Shown here in pieces: positions 53,347 to 62,156 of a stretch of 64,000 nucleotides of DNA; positions within the stretch are counted from its first letter, which is position 1, and each line of letters opens with the position of its first letter. Source of the stretch: Flavobacterium sp. Root901 (GTDB lineage Bacteria > Bacteroidota > Bacteroidia > Flavobacteriales > Flavobacteriaceae); contig NZ_LMJB01000007.1 of NCBI RefSeq assembly GCF_001429765.1, forward strand, positions 308,780 to 372,779, read 5' to 3'. Below the pieces are notes generated by a model. That model ran no database searches and was not told the DNA's origin. It worked only from the letters and a program-made list of their open reading frames with translations. A program made the translations under genes and the position numbers.

Positions 53347-54036
53347 ATGAAAAAATTAATCCTAACAGCAGTTTTATTATTAGTAACTTTTATCGGTTTC
53401 GCTCAAAAACCAAGTCCGTCTTTACTGGATCCAACAAATCACACTTTGGTCTTAATTGATTATGAAAGCCAGATGGCATTTGCAGTAAGCAATATTCCAA
53501 TCGATCAGCTTAGAAACAATACCGCTTTGGTAGCCGGAGCATCTAAAATATTCAAAGTTCCAACTATTGTCACAACGGTAGCAGAAAAATCATTCAGCGG
53601 ACCTGTTTTTAGAGAAATTGAAGAATTCTATCCACAAAAAACATCTAACTATATCGATCGTACTACAATGAATACCTGGGAAGATGCACCTGCACGCAAA
53701 GCTATTATTGCAACTGGCAAAAAGAAAATTGTTTTTGGCGGTTTATGGACAAGCGTTTGTATTGTTGGACCGGTTTTATCTGCCATCAACGAAGGTTATG
53801 ACGTTTATGTAATTACGGATGCAAGCGGAGACGTATCTAAAGAAGCGCACGAAATGGCTGTAACCCGTATGGTTCAGGCTGGTGCTCATCCTGTAACTTC
53901 ATTACAATATTTATTAGAATTACAACGTGACTGGGCTCGTCAGGAAACTTATGTACCTGTAACAGATTTAGTTAAAAAATACGGTGGTGCTTATGGTGTA
54001 GGTGTACAATATGCACACGAAATGCTAAAACACTAA
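53347..54036 (+). CDS. Secreted isochorismatase-like cysteine hydrolase
   Basis: This 229-residue protein has a signal peptide (ILTAVLLLVTFIGFAQ) and an isochorismatase fold. The expected catalytic triad is Asp38 (LVLIDYESQMAF), Lys81 (TVAEKSFSG) and Cys138 (GLWTSVCIVG), as in the YcaC-like amidase group. Export to the periplasm is less usual for this family. It is followed by a terminator and, 87 bases later, by an amidohydrolase gene. A shared role in hydrolysing a small amide or a related compound is possible but the substrate is unknown. Confidence 0.85.
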   Translation: MKKLILTAVLLLVTFIGFAQKPSPSLLDPTNHTLVLIDYESQMAFAVSNIPIDQLRNNTALVAGASKIFKVPTIVTTVAEKSFSGPVFREIEEFYPQKTSNYIDRTTMNTWEDAPARKAIIATGKKKIVFGGLWTSVCIVGPVLSAINEGYDVYVITDASGDVSKEAHEMAVTRMVQAGAHPVTSLQYLLELQRDWARQETYVPVTDLVKKYGGAYGVGVQYAHEMLKH

Positions 54037-54062
54037 TTAATAATTGCTTACTGATTAGTCAT

Positions 54063-54092
54063 AAAAAGACTGTGTTAAGTCACAGTCTTTTT
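54063..54092 (+). terminator. Intrinsic terminator after the isochorismatase-like gene
   Basis: A perfect 12-bp stem AAAAAGACTGTG / CACAGTCTTTTT with a 6-base loop ends in a run of T. It may attenuate, rather than end, transcription into the amidohydrolase gene. Confidence 0.85.
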
Positions 54093-54123
54093 TTTACCCA
54101 AAACCAAACAAAAACCACTTATT

Positions 54124-55911
54124 ATGAAACTGAATATCAAACTACTGGCATTTTTATTTCTTATTTCCTTTCCTATTTTCGCCCAAGGCAAAAAAGCTTC
54201 ACTTATTGTTCATCACGCAGTAATTCATACTTTGGATGATAAAAATACAATTGTCGAAGCAATGGCTGTCGCCGATGGAAAAATTATCAAAACTGGAAAA
54301 AACAGTGAAATCTTAAAACTAAAAGACAAAAAAACAACCCTAATCGATGCCAAAGGAAAAGTAATTATTCCCGGAATATTTGATTCTCATATGCACATTA
54401 TTCGCGGCGGAAGGTTCTTTAATACTGAATTACGCTGGGACGGTGTCCGATCATTAAAAAGGGCTTTGGCAATGCTGAAAGAGCAGGCCCAAAGAACTCC
54501 AAAAGGACAATGGGTTCGCGTTGTCGGCGGTTGGAATGCGTATCAGTTTGAAGAAAAAAGACTCCCAACTTTAGCAGAAATCAATGAGGCAACCGGAAAT
54601 GTTCCCGCTTTTGTTCTTCACCTATATGGGCACGCTTATTTGAACAAAGCAGGTTTAGAAGCTTTAAAAATTGATGCCAATACACCAAATCCGAATTCAG
54701 GATTGATTGAAAAAGATCCTGACGGAAATCCAACCGGATTGTTAGTTGCCGAGCCCAATGCTTTCATTTTATACTCTACTCTTTCTAAACTTCCGGAGTT
54801 AAACGCAGATGAAAAAATTAACTCAACCAAACAATTTATGACAGAAATGAATCGTCTTGGCGTAACTGCCATTATGGATGCAGGAGGCGGATTTCAAAAC
54901 TTTCCGGACGATTACGGCGTAACAAATGGTTTGTGTAAAGACAGCGATCTAACAATCAGAATGCCTTATTATTTGTTCGCACAAAAAGCAGGAAGTGAAC
55001 TAAACGATTATACTAAATGGATTAATACTGTTGAAATTGGTGAAGGCTGTGATGATGACCATCATTCAGATAAAGTAGAATACCACGTGCAGGGTGCCGG
55101 AGAAAATCTGGTAATGAGTGCCGGAGATTTTGAAAACTTCGATAAACCAAGACCAGAATTAAGTCCGGCGATGGAAGGACAATTAAAAGAGGTTTTGTCT
55201 TTATTAATCAAAAACAGATGGCCGTTTAGAATTCATGCAACTTATAATGAAAGCATTACACGTTTTTTAAATGTAATTGAAGACATCAATAAAGAAACAC
55301 CTTTAAACGGACTTTTATGGTTCTTTGACCACGGAGAAACGGTTTCTTTCGAAAATTTAAAACGCATAAAAGCTTTAAACGGCGGATTGGCAATTCAGCA
55401 CAGAATGGCATACCAAGGAGAGAGTTTCATTAAAAGATACGGAAAAACAGCTGCGGCAAATACAGTTCCGCTAAAGAAAATTTTAGAAATGGGAATCAAA
55501 GTAGGAATGGGAACTGACGGAACCAGAGTCGCGAGTTACAATCCGTGGGTAGGTTTGTATTGGCTGACAACAGGAAAAACTTTAGGCGGATTAAAATATA
55601 TGAACGACGAAAATATTCTGGACAGAACAACCGCTTTAAAATTATTCACTTACGGAAGTGCACAGCTTATCAATATCGAAAAGGACAGAGGAATGCTAAC
55701 AGAAGATAAACTTGCCGATTTTGCAATCCTTTCTGATGATTATTTTTCTGTTCCGGAAGAAAAAATATTAAACATAGAATCCAAATTGACTGTTGTAAAC
55801 GGAAAAGTAGTTTACGCAGACAACGACTTTAGAACATTTGCAAACCCAACACCAAAAGCAATTCCGGACTGGAGTCCCGTAAATTACTTTGGAGGTTATC
55901 AAAAAAATTAA
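54124..55911 (+). CDS. Secreted YtcJ-like metal-dependent amidohydrolase
   Basis: This 595-residue protein has a signal peptide (LLAFLFLISFPIFAQ). The amidohydrolase-3 fold shows IIPGIFDSHMHIIRGG (HxH), RIHATYNESITRFLNVIED, LLWFFDHGETVSF, and the C-terminal catalytic Asp in GMGTDGTRVASYNPW. The metal-site residues look intact. The YtcJ group is poorly characterised, so the substrate is not predictable. It overlaps the next gene by one base (TAATG), so the amidohydrolase and the outer-membrane porin are made together. Confidence 0.85.
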   Translation: MKLNIKLLAFLFLISFPIFAQGKKASLIVHHAVIHTLDDKNTIVEAMAVADGKIIKTGKNSEILKLKDKKTTLIDAKGKVIIPGIFDSHMHIIRGGRFFNTELRWDGVRSLKRALAMLKEQAQRTPKGQWVRVVGGWNAYQFEEKRLPTLAEINEATGNVPAFVLHLYGHAYLNKAGLEALKIDANTPNPNSGLIEKDPDGNPTGLLVAEPNAFILYSTLSKLPELNADEKINSTKQFMTEMNRLGVTAIMDAGGGFQNFPDDYGVTNGLCKDSDLTIRMPYYLFAQKAGSELNDYTKWINTVEIGEGCDDDHHSDKVEYHVQGAGENLVMSAGDFENFDKPRPELSPAMEGQLKEVLSLLIKNRWPFRIHATYNESITRFLNVIEDINKETPLNGLLWFFDHGETVSFENLKRIKALNGGLAIQHRMAYQGESFIKRYGKTAAANTVPLKKILEMGIKVGMGTDGTRVASYNPWVGLYWLTTGKTLGGLKYMNDENILDRTTALKLFTYGSAQLINIEKDRGMLTEDKLADFAILSDDYFSVPEEKILNIESKLTVVNGKVVYADNDFRTFANPTPKAIPDWSPVNYFGGYQKN

Positions 55912-57281
55912 TGATGAAAAACATATTTGCATTATTGCTGCTTTTGGGAATCTTTTCTGCAAATGCACAGCAAAAACCAGTTTTCCAAAAGCTGCGATAT
56001 GACGATGATTTCACCTATCTGAAAGCAGACTCAGCGAAAAACTTATATGAGAAAATAAAATATATTCCGCTTGCGAAAAATGAAAAATTCTACGCTTCAA
56101 TTGGCGGTGAAATCAGGGAACAATACTTTTATACGGTTAATGATAAATGGGGCGATGAAACAAATGGCGGAGATGGATATTTACTTTCCCGCTATTTGCT
56201 GAACGCTGATGTTCACTTCGGAAGATTCAGAACTTTTGTCGAATTGCAAAGCAGTCTTGCCAGCAGCAAAATTGATCCGAGTCCGGTTGACAAAAATGAA
56301 CTGGATTTTCATCAGGCTTTTTTAGATATTGATTTCATTCAGAATAAGGATCAGCAGTTAACTTTTAGAGTGGGAAGACAGGAAATTGCATATGGTTCCC
56401 AGCGTTTGGTAAGTGTTCGTGAACGCCCGAATAACAGAATTTCTTTTGACGGTATGAAGCTTTTCTTCAAGAATAAAAACTGGCAGACCGATGCTTTTTA
56501 CACCCATCCTATTGCAAATGTTCCGGGCATTTTTAATGATGATTTTAATGAAAATGCCAAACTTTGGGGAAGCTATACTGTGATTCATAAAGTGCCGTTT
56601 CTTCAGAATATTGATTTATATTATTTAGGATTATGGAAAAAACGTGCTGTTTTTGATAATGCGGTTGGCGAAGAAACCAGACATTCTGCCGGAACAAGAA
56701 TCTGGAAAACAAAAGGCAGCTGGAAATACGATTTTGAAGCTTTGTATCAATTTGGAAAAATCAATTCGCAAAATATTTCAGCGTGGACACTTTCTTCGAA
56801 CACTTCTTATACTTTTGAAACCGTAAAATTTAATCCTGAAATAGGTTTAAAAACCGAATTCATTTCCGGAGATAAAAACAACAACGACAACAAGCTGCAA
56901 ACTTTTAATCCTTTGTATCCAAAAGGCGCCTATTTTGGTTTAGTCGGTTTGATTGGTCCATCGAATTTAATTGATATTCATCCGTCGCTTGCTTTAGATT
57001 TAACTGAAAAACTAGGTTTTGGGATCGATTATGATATTTTCTGGAGAAGCTCCATTCATGACGGATTATATGCGCCAAACATGCAGCTTTTATATTCCGG
57101 AGATAATATAATCGAACGGTTTATAGGAACACAATTAATCGCAAATTTTGATTATAATGTCAATTCCTTCTTAACTCTTTCTGCAGAAGGTGCCTGGTTT
57201 AATGCAGGCGCTTTTTTAAAAGAAGCCGGATCAGGAAAAGATTATTTTTATTCTGCTTTGACAGCACAATTTAAGTTTTAA
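55911..57281 (+). CDS. Outer-membrane beta-barrel protein, alginate-export family
   Basis: This 456-residue protein has a signal peptide (IFALLLLLGIFSANAQ). Its alginate-export-type barrel includes KFYASIGGEIREQYFYTVND, GRFRTFVELQSSL, FRVGRQEIAYGSQRLVSVRE, NRISFDGMKLFF and AGTRIWKTKGSWKYDFEALY, ending in an aromatic-terminated strand (ALTAQFKF). Family members are passive or selective pores in the outer membrane. Translational coupling to the amidohydrolase suggests uptake or release of that enzyme's substrate. An in-frame ATG one codon later (55914) is equally possible. Confidence 0.82.
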   Translation: MMKNIFALLLLLGIFSANAQQKPVFQKLRYDDDFTYLKADSAKNLYEKIKYIPLAKNEKFYASIGGEIREQYFYTVNDKWGDETNGGDGYLLSRYLLNADVHFGRFRTFVELQSSLASSKIDPSPVDKNELDFHQAFLDIDFIQNKDQQLTFRVGRQEIAYGSQRLVSVRERPNNRISFDGMKLFFKNKNWQTDAFYTHPIANVPGIFNDDFNENAKLWGSYTVIHKVPFLQNIDLYYLGLWKKRAVFDNAVGEETRHSAGTRIWKTKGSWKYDFEALYQFGKINSQNISAWTLSSNTSYTFETVKFNPEIGLKTEFISGDKNNNDNKLQTFNPLYPKGAYFGLVGLIGPSNLIDIHPSLALDLTEKLGFGIDYDIFWRSSIHDGLYAPNMQLLYSGDNIIERFIGTQLIANFDYNVNSFLTLSAEGAWFNAGAFLKEAGSGKDYFYSALTAQFKF

Positions 57282-57306
57282 ATTTGTGTAATTCAAAGCT
57301 TCTAAA

Positions 57307-57867
57307 ATGGAAAAAACATACTCGGTTGTATTTTATTCTAAAACATTGGTTGAGCCAGTTAAAAAAATGAAAGATTTTTTAAGAAGCAAAATCAATTGGT
57401 ATAACAGCTGCAATTCTGAAGCGCATATTACAATTTGCGAATTTACAATTGAGGAATCTCAATTCAGCTCGATTAAACAAAAACTTTCTAAAATTTCAGA
57501 TGGTTTTGTGCCTTTCCAGGTGTCTTTAAATCATTTTGATTCTTTTCCAAATAGTGGTGCTTTTTTTATTGGTGTAACCGAAGATTCAGAAAAAAATCTT
57601 GTCCCAATAATGAAAAAGATTCATGAAACTTTGAAGTTTTTAAAACTCAAAAAAAGTGACAATCCGCACCTGTCAATCGGGCGAAGGTTAACTCCTGAAA
57701 ATCTTAAAATTGCTTCTGAACTTTTTACCACAATCGATCTAAATTTTCTATGCAATGAAATTGTTTTAAGAGAATTTGATCCCATTGTAAAACAGTTTTT
57801 TGTAATTGATTCTTTTCCTTTTGGAAATAATCCTGAACCTGAATTTGTACAGGGAAGTCTTTTTTAA
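57307..57867 (+). CDS. 2'-5' RNA ligase-like (2H phosphoesterase) protein
   Basis: This 186-residue cytoplasmic protein has the two H-x-(T/S)-x motifs of the 2H superfamily, HITI at 40-43 and HLSI at 121-124, spaced as expected for LigT-like enzymes. Such proteins cleave or join 2',5'-linked or cyclic nucleotide phosphates. The actual substrate is not known. It starts 25 bases after the porin gene on the same strand, but nothing links it functionally. Confidence 0.8.
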   Translation: MEKTYSVVFYSKTLVEPVKKMKDFLRSKINWYNSCNSEAHITICEFTIEESQFSSIKQKLSKISDGFVPFQVSLNHFDSFPNSGAFFIGVTEDSEKNLVPIMKKIHETLKFLKLKKSDNPHLSIGRRLTPENLKIASELFTTIDLNFLCNEIVLREFDPIVKQFFVIDSFPFGNNPEPEFVQGSLF

Positions 57868-57953
57868 CCGCAAAGAACACTAAGGTTTATGCAAAGTTCG
57901 CAAAGAAATAAAATAGTGTGCTTCGTGTAAATCTTAGTGTTCTTTGTGATTAA
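57864..57953. repeat. Inverted repeat after the 2H gene
   Basis: TTAACCGCAAAGAACACTAA (57864-57883, continuing to 57889) is complementary to the segment ending GTTCTTTGTGATTAA (57928-57953), with three mismatches over 26 bp. The loop includes GCAAAGTTCGCAAAG. It overlaps the end of the upstream gene. Its CTTTGCG vocabulary recurs near 1391-1408. Confidence 0.8.
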
Positions 57954-58004
57954 ACTTACGAAGTATATTTTTTCGTATATTTGAATTTTACAATTCGAAA
58001 CAAT

Positions 58005-58928
58005 ATGAAATCCCTAGATTCATTTTACCAGGATATTACACAAGGTTCAACCGTAGAACCTACTTCATTATTACCAAACGACATTCAAAAAGAAATCGGT
58101 CATTTTAATGTTTTTGATATTAAGGAGCTTTTAGAACGCATGAAAGGAAAACCCGGAATGCCTTATGACAGAAGAGCTTACTATAAAATAAGCTTAATAA
58201 GAGGACACAATAGAGCAGAATACGCCAATAAAATAATTGAAATCGAAAAACAGGGATTGTTATTCGCAACACCAAAGATTCCGTATAATTATGTTCCGCA
58301 GGATACTAATCAGGGTGGACAGTTTTGCGTATTTACAAGTGAATTTTTATCCAAAAACAAAAGCGGGATTGATCTGGATGAACTTCCGATTTTTGCATCA
58401 GACGGTTATCCAATTTTTCAGTTATCAGATGAAGAAGTTGAAGAAGTTGCTTTGATTTTCAACAAAATACAAAAAGAAATTAATTCTGATTATATCTATA
58501 AATATGATTTAATCCGAAATTATGTTGCAGAACTAATTCATTTTGGACAAAAATTACAGCCTATAACAGCACTGTATTCTAAACATAATTCGGCAGCACG
58601 GGTTTCTTCTTTATTTGCTGAATTGCTGGAAAGACAGTTTCCAATTGAATCTCCGCGTCAGCGTTTAGAACTAAGGACTGCTAAAGATTTTGCGGCCAGA
58701 TTATCCGTACATGTCAATCATTTAAATAAGGTTTTAAAGGAAAATACCGGAAAAACCACCACAGAATTAATCAGCAACAGATTAACTAACGAAGCGAAAA
58801 TCCTTTTAAAACAAACGGATTGGAATATCTCAGAAATTGCTTATTCCTTAGGTTTTGAAGAATTAGCGCATTTTTCTAACTTCTTTAAAAAGCAGACTTC
58901 TTTGACGCCGATTGCTTTTAGGAGTTAG
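58005..58928 (+). CDS. AraC-family transcriptional regulator
   Basis: This 307-residue regulator has an N-terminal cupin-like sensing region (about 1-190) and a C-terminal AraC double helix-turn-helix, seen as RLSVHVNHLNKVLKENTGKT and SEIAYSLGFEELAHFSNFFK with the closing TSLTPIAFRS. I start it at ATG 58005; an upstream TTG frame (57981) adds eight residues without support. It precedes two short-chain dehydrogenase genes on the same strand and may control them. Confidence 0.86.
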   Translation: MKSLDSFYQDITQGSTVEPTSLLPNDIQKEIGHFNVFDIKELLERMKGKPGMPYDRRAYYKISLIRGHNRAEYANKIIEIEKQGLLFATPKIPYNYVPQDTNQGGQFCVFTSEFLSKNKSGIDLDELPIFASDGYPIFQLSDEEVEEVALIFNKIQKEINSDYIYKYDLIRNYVAELIHFGQKLQPITALYSKHNSAARVSSLFAELLERQFPIESPRQRLELRTAKDFAARLSVHVNHLNKVLKENTGKTTTELISNRLTNEAKILLKQTDWNISEIAYSLGFEELAHFSNFFKKQTSLTPIAFRS

Positions 58929-59253
58929 GTTTGGTTTCGGGTTTCAAGTTTCAGGGTTTTCTAAGCTTGAACATAACGTTTGTCCTCCTAAGCGAAGTCG
59001 AAGGGTCGCATTCTAAATCCATGCAGTACGTTCTACGATGCGTGTCCTTCTACTTTGCTCAGGATGACATAAAATGAGAATTAGAATTTTTAATTATCAA
59101 TTTTTAATTATCAATTTTTAATTATCAATTTTTAATTTTTAATTTTTAATTCCAATATCTGATTTGAATTTTGCAAACATCGGTTTGATATTTACAATTC
59201 CCCACATCTGCTTTGCTCCTACCTTTGTCTTATCAATTTAAAAGATAGAAAAG
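58929..59253. repeat. Palindromic repeat and short tandem repeat region
   Basis: TGTCCTCCTAAGCGAAGTCG plus AAGG (58981-59004) and TCCTTCTACTTTGCTCAGGA plus TGACA (59045-59069) are imperfect inverted copies of a flavobacterial TGTCATCCTGAGCGAAGTCG-like element. They are followed by about three tandem copies of a 14-base AATTTTTAATTATC unit at about 59088-59135. No gene is present. Confidence 0.75.
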
Positions 59254-59976
59254 ATGAATTTATCAAACAACAAAATTTTAATAACAGGAGGTGCAACCGG
59301 AATTGGATTTGGACTTACTGAAAGATTTATTCAGGAAAACAATACCGTAATCATTTGCGGCAGAAGAGAATCTGTACTAAACGAAGTAAAAGCAAAATTT
59401 CCTTCGGTTATTACAAAAGTCTGTGACATATCTGTAGAAAAAGAAAGAATCGCACTTTACGAATGGATTTCTGAAAATCATCCGGATTTAAATGTTTTAA
59501 TCAACAATGCCGGAATTCAAAATTGGATTTCAGTAACAGATCCCGGTTTTTACGAAAGTATGAAAGCGGAAATTACGACAAACATTGAGGCGCCGTTACA
59601 TTTAACTTCATTATTTATTAAGTTAAAATCCTTAACAACAGTAATGAATGTAACCTCTGGACTGGCATTTTCACCATTTGCCAAAGTTCCGGTTTATTCT
59701 GCTACAAAAGCATTTTTCAGATCGTTTACGATTTCCCTTCGTCATTTATTAAAATCAAATAATATCGAAGTAATCGAGATTATTCCACCGGCGCTAAACA
59801 CAGATCTTGGCGGAATTGGTTTGCACGATGCGCACCCAAGCGTAAGCAGTTTTATAGAATCAATTTTTGAACAACTGAAAGAAGGAAGATCTGAACTTAC
59901 TTTTGGAACCAGCGAAACCAGATTAAATGCAAGTGCTGAGGATCTTCGAAATCACTTTAATGCAATGCATAATTAA
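59254..59976 (+). CDS. Short-chain dehydrogenase (DltE-like)
   Basis: This 240-residue SDR has ILITGGATGIGFGLTERF (cofactor loop), NNAGIQNW, a catalytic Ser in NVTSGLAFSPF and YSATKAFF (YxxxK). The lack of a clear C-terminal substrate loop and the close match to DltE/YciK-type SDRs leave the substrate open. It precedes another SDR by 28 bases. Confidence 0.85.
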   Translation: MNLSNNKILITGGATGIGFGLTERFIQENNTVIICGRRESVLNEVKAKFPSVITKVCDISVEKERIALYEWISENHPDLNVLINNAGIQNWISVTDPGFYESMKAEITTNIEAPLHLTSLFIKLKSLTTVMNVTSGLAFSPFAKVPVYSATKAFFRSFTISLRHLLKSNNIEVIEIIPPALNTDLGGIGLHDAHPSVSSFIESIFEQLKEGRSELTFGTSETRLNASAEDLRNHFNAMHN

Positions 59977-60004
59977 AATAAATTAACAATTCATAATTAA
60001 AAAG

Positions 60005-60769
60005 ATGGCAGTAAATACAAAAATAGCTCTGGTTACAGGAGGAAGCAGAGGTTTGGGAAAAAATATGGCAATTGCAATTGCTAAAAAAGGACTTGACGTT
60101 ATTATTACTTACAACAGCAAAAAAGAAGAAGCTGATTTAGTGGTAAAAGAAATTGAAAATTTGGGGCAGAAAGCAGCCGCACTTCAATTAAATGTTGCCG
60201 ATTCAGGAAGTTTTAATTCTTTTTTTGAAGAAGTAAAATTAGTTTTAAAAAATACTTTTAAAACGGATACATTTGATTATCTGGTAAATAATGCCGGAAT
60301 TGGAATTCATAATTCTTTCATTGGAACCACCGAAGCAGAATTTGATCAATTGACTAACATTCAGTTTAAAGGTCCTTTTTTCTTAACCCAAAAAGCTTTA
60401 AACCTTATGAATGACGGCGGCGGAATTGTAAACATTTCCACTGGTCTGGCAAGATTCTCTTTCCCTGGTTATGCGGCTTATGCTTCTATGAAAGGTGCAA
60501 TTGAAACCTTAACAAAATATCAGGCAAAAGAATTAGGCGAAAGAAAAATCAGAGCAAATGTTGTTGCTCCCGGTGCTATTGAAACTGATTTTGGCGGCGG
60601 CGTTGTTCGTGATAATGAACAAATGAACAAACAAATAGCTTCTGTAACTGCTCTAGGAAGAGTTGGTTTACCTGATGATATTGGCAGTGTAGTAGCATTT
60701 TTATGTACTGAAGATGCGCGCTGGGTAAATGCTCAAAGAATCGAAGTTTCCGGAGGAATGATGTTGTAA
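60005..60769 (+). CDS. Short-chain dehydrogenase (FabG-like fold)
   Basis: This 254-residue SDR has ALVTGGSRGLGKNMAIAI, NNAGIGIHNS, a catalytic Ser in NISTGLARF and YASMKGAI (YxxxK), and ends in NAQRIEVSGGMML. The glycine-rich loop with Arg (GSRGLG) suggests NADPH use. With the preceding SDR and AraC gene it forms a likely inducible reductase unit, perhaps for aldehyde or ketone detoxification; this is inference. Confidence 0.86.
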   Translation: MAVNTKIALVTGGSRGLGKNMAIAIAKKGLDVIITYNSKKEEADLVVKEIENLGQKAAALQLNVADSGSFNSFFEEVKLVLKNTFKTDTFDYLVNNAGIGIHNSFIGTTEAEFDQLTNIQFKGPFFLTQKALNLMNDGGGIVNISTGLARFSFPGYAAYASMKGAIETLTKYQAKELGERKIRANVVAPGAIETDFGGGVVRDNEQMNKQIASVTALGRVGLPDDIGSVVAFLCTEDARWVNAQRIEVSGGMML

Positions 60770-60844
60770 TAAACATAAAATTTAAAAACCCCGACAGTTG
60801 TTAAAGCTTTGGGTTGTTATTTAACAGAATATTTTTCAAAAAAC

Positions 60845-60876
60845 AAAACCCGGTAAGTATAGAACTCACCGGGTTT
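60845..60876. terminator. Probable bidirectional terminator
   Basis: The stem AAACCCGGT / ACCGGGTTT lies between the convergent SDR and PepSY-like genes. The minus-strand read-out continues as TTGTTTTTT, so it serves best as the end of the PepSY-like gene. Confidence 0.7.
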
Positions 60877-60909
60877 GTCGTTTTAAATATAATTGAATTA
60901 GTAAGTATT

Positions 60910-61368
60910 CTAATCTTTTTGGATTATGACATCAAATCCGCCGTTTTTATCAAAAATAACATCATAAAATTTTGAGTCCTTCTCTACTCCAACTTCGTAA
61001 GTGGTTTTGTTTTTATCATCTACCACTACAGCAATTTCCTTAACTGCCTTTGCTGCGTAATTTTTCTTTAAATAAGACTGAGCTTTTGCCGGCAGCTGAC
61101 TTAACGGAATCTGCAATTCGTATGCTTTTAAAACTCCTGAATTATCATAAACGGCAAGAGCCTTAGTATTTTGATCTGTGTTAAATTTTGCCAGATATCT
61201 TATTTCGTCATTATCGTCGCCTGTATATTCAACAGACCAGACCGGAATTTTATTTGGGTATTCTTTTTCAAAAGTAAAACTCACTTTTTCCGGCGGTTTT
61301 ACAACTTCATTTTGAGCACTCAAAAAACTAATCCAGAGTAAAACTACTGCTAATAATACGTTTTTCAT
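60910..61368 (-). CDS. Secreted PepSY-like protein
   Basis: This 152-residue protein has a signal peptide (VLLAVVLLWISFLSAQ) and two beta-rich modules: VSFTFEKEYPNKIPVWSVEY, and YLKKNYAAKAVKEIAVVVDD followed by YEVGVEKDSKFYDVIFDKNG. This pattern fits the Bacteroidetes PepSY-like (DUF2874) periplasmic family, which has no known enzyme activity. It lies just downstream of the LytTR gene on the same strand, separated by 89 bases, so it may be a target or partner of that system. Confidence 0.78.
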   Translation of the reverse strand: MKNVLLAVVLLWISFLSAQNEVVKPPEKVSFTFEKEYPNKIPVWSVEYTGDDNDEIRYLAKFNTDQNTKALAVYDNSGVLKAYELQIPLSQLPAKAQSYLKKNYAAKAVKEIAVVVDDKNKTTYEVGVEKDSKFYDVIFDKNGGFDVIIQKD

Positions 61369-61457
61369 GATCTGACTATTAAATTAAACATCAAAAACAA
61401 CGTAATAAATTTATTACTTTTTAAATAAATTGCAACTATTTTTTAATAAAAAGAATA

Positions 61458-62156
61458 TTACTTTTTCAATCGATCCGTCAATTCCCTTTTGTAGGTTATT
61501 CCAATAGGTATTTTTTCATTTTTAATACTGACAAAATCTTTTTCTGTGACCTCAATTTTGTCCAAAGCAACAATATAAGACTTATGAATACGGATAAAAT
61601 TCTTTTCCGGAAGGCATTTCTCAAACTCCGTTGTTGTAATCGAAGCCAGATAAGTTCGTTTTGTAGTATGCAGTTTCACATAATTTCCAAAACTCTGCGC
61701 ATACAAAAGCTGATCCAGTTCAATATCGATAAAATATCCGTCGACTTTTACGCTGACTTTATTTACGGTTATTTCATCTTCTTTTGTTTTTAAATTTTCC
61801 GTAGAGAAAAAGCGGTCAACAGCTTTTAAAAATCTCGGAAAATAAATAGGTTTCAGCAGATAATCAATAACACCGTAATCATAGCTTTCAAGCGCAAATT
61901 CAGAGTACGCAGTCGTTAATATTGTTTTGGGATGATTGGGAATAATCTTCAACAATTCCATTCCCGAAATCTCCGGCATATTGATATCCAGAAACATCAG
62001 ATCGACTTTGTTTTCCCTGAGATAATCCATTGCTTCAATGCCGTTATATCCCTGAAAAACCAATTCTAACTGCGGATTTTGTTTTATATAATTGGCTAAA
62101 ACATAATGCGCCGCCGGTTCGTCATCAACAATAATGCATTTTTTTGGATCTTTCAT
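61458..62156 (-). CDS. LytTR-family response regulator
   Basis: This 232-residue regulator has an N-terminal receiver with Asp11/Asp12 (IVDDEP), the phosphoacceptor Asp57 (MFLDINMPEISG) and Lys in LLKPIYFPRF. The C-terminal LytTR DNA-binding domain (about 130-232) has LYAQSFGNYVKLHT and FIRIHKSYIVALDKI. Its start codon overlaps the stop of the kinase gene by one base (TAATG), so the two are co-translated. Confidence 0.93.
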   Translation of the reverse strand: MKDPKKCIIVDDEPAAHYVLANYIKQNPQLELVFQGYNGIEAMDYLRENKVDLMFLDINMPEISGMELLKIIPNHPKTILTTAYSEFALESYDYGVIDYLLKPIYFPRFLKAVDRFFSTENLKTKEDEITVNKVSVKVDGYFIDIELDQLLYAQSFGNYVKLHTTKRTYLASITTTEFEKCLPEKNFIRIHKSYIVALDKIEVTEKDFVSIKNEKIPIGITYKRELTDRLKK

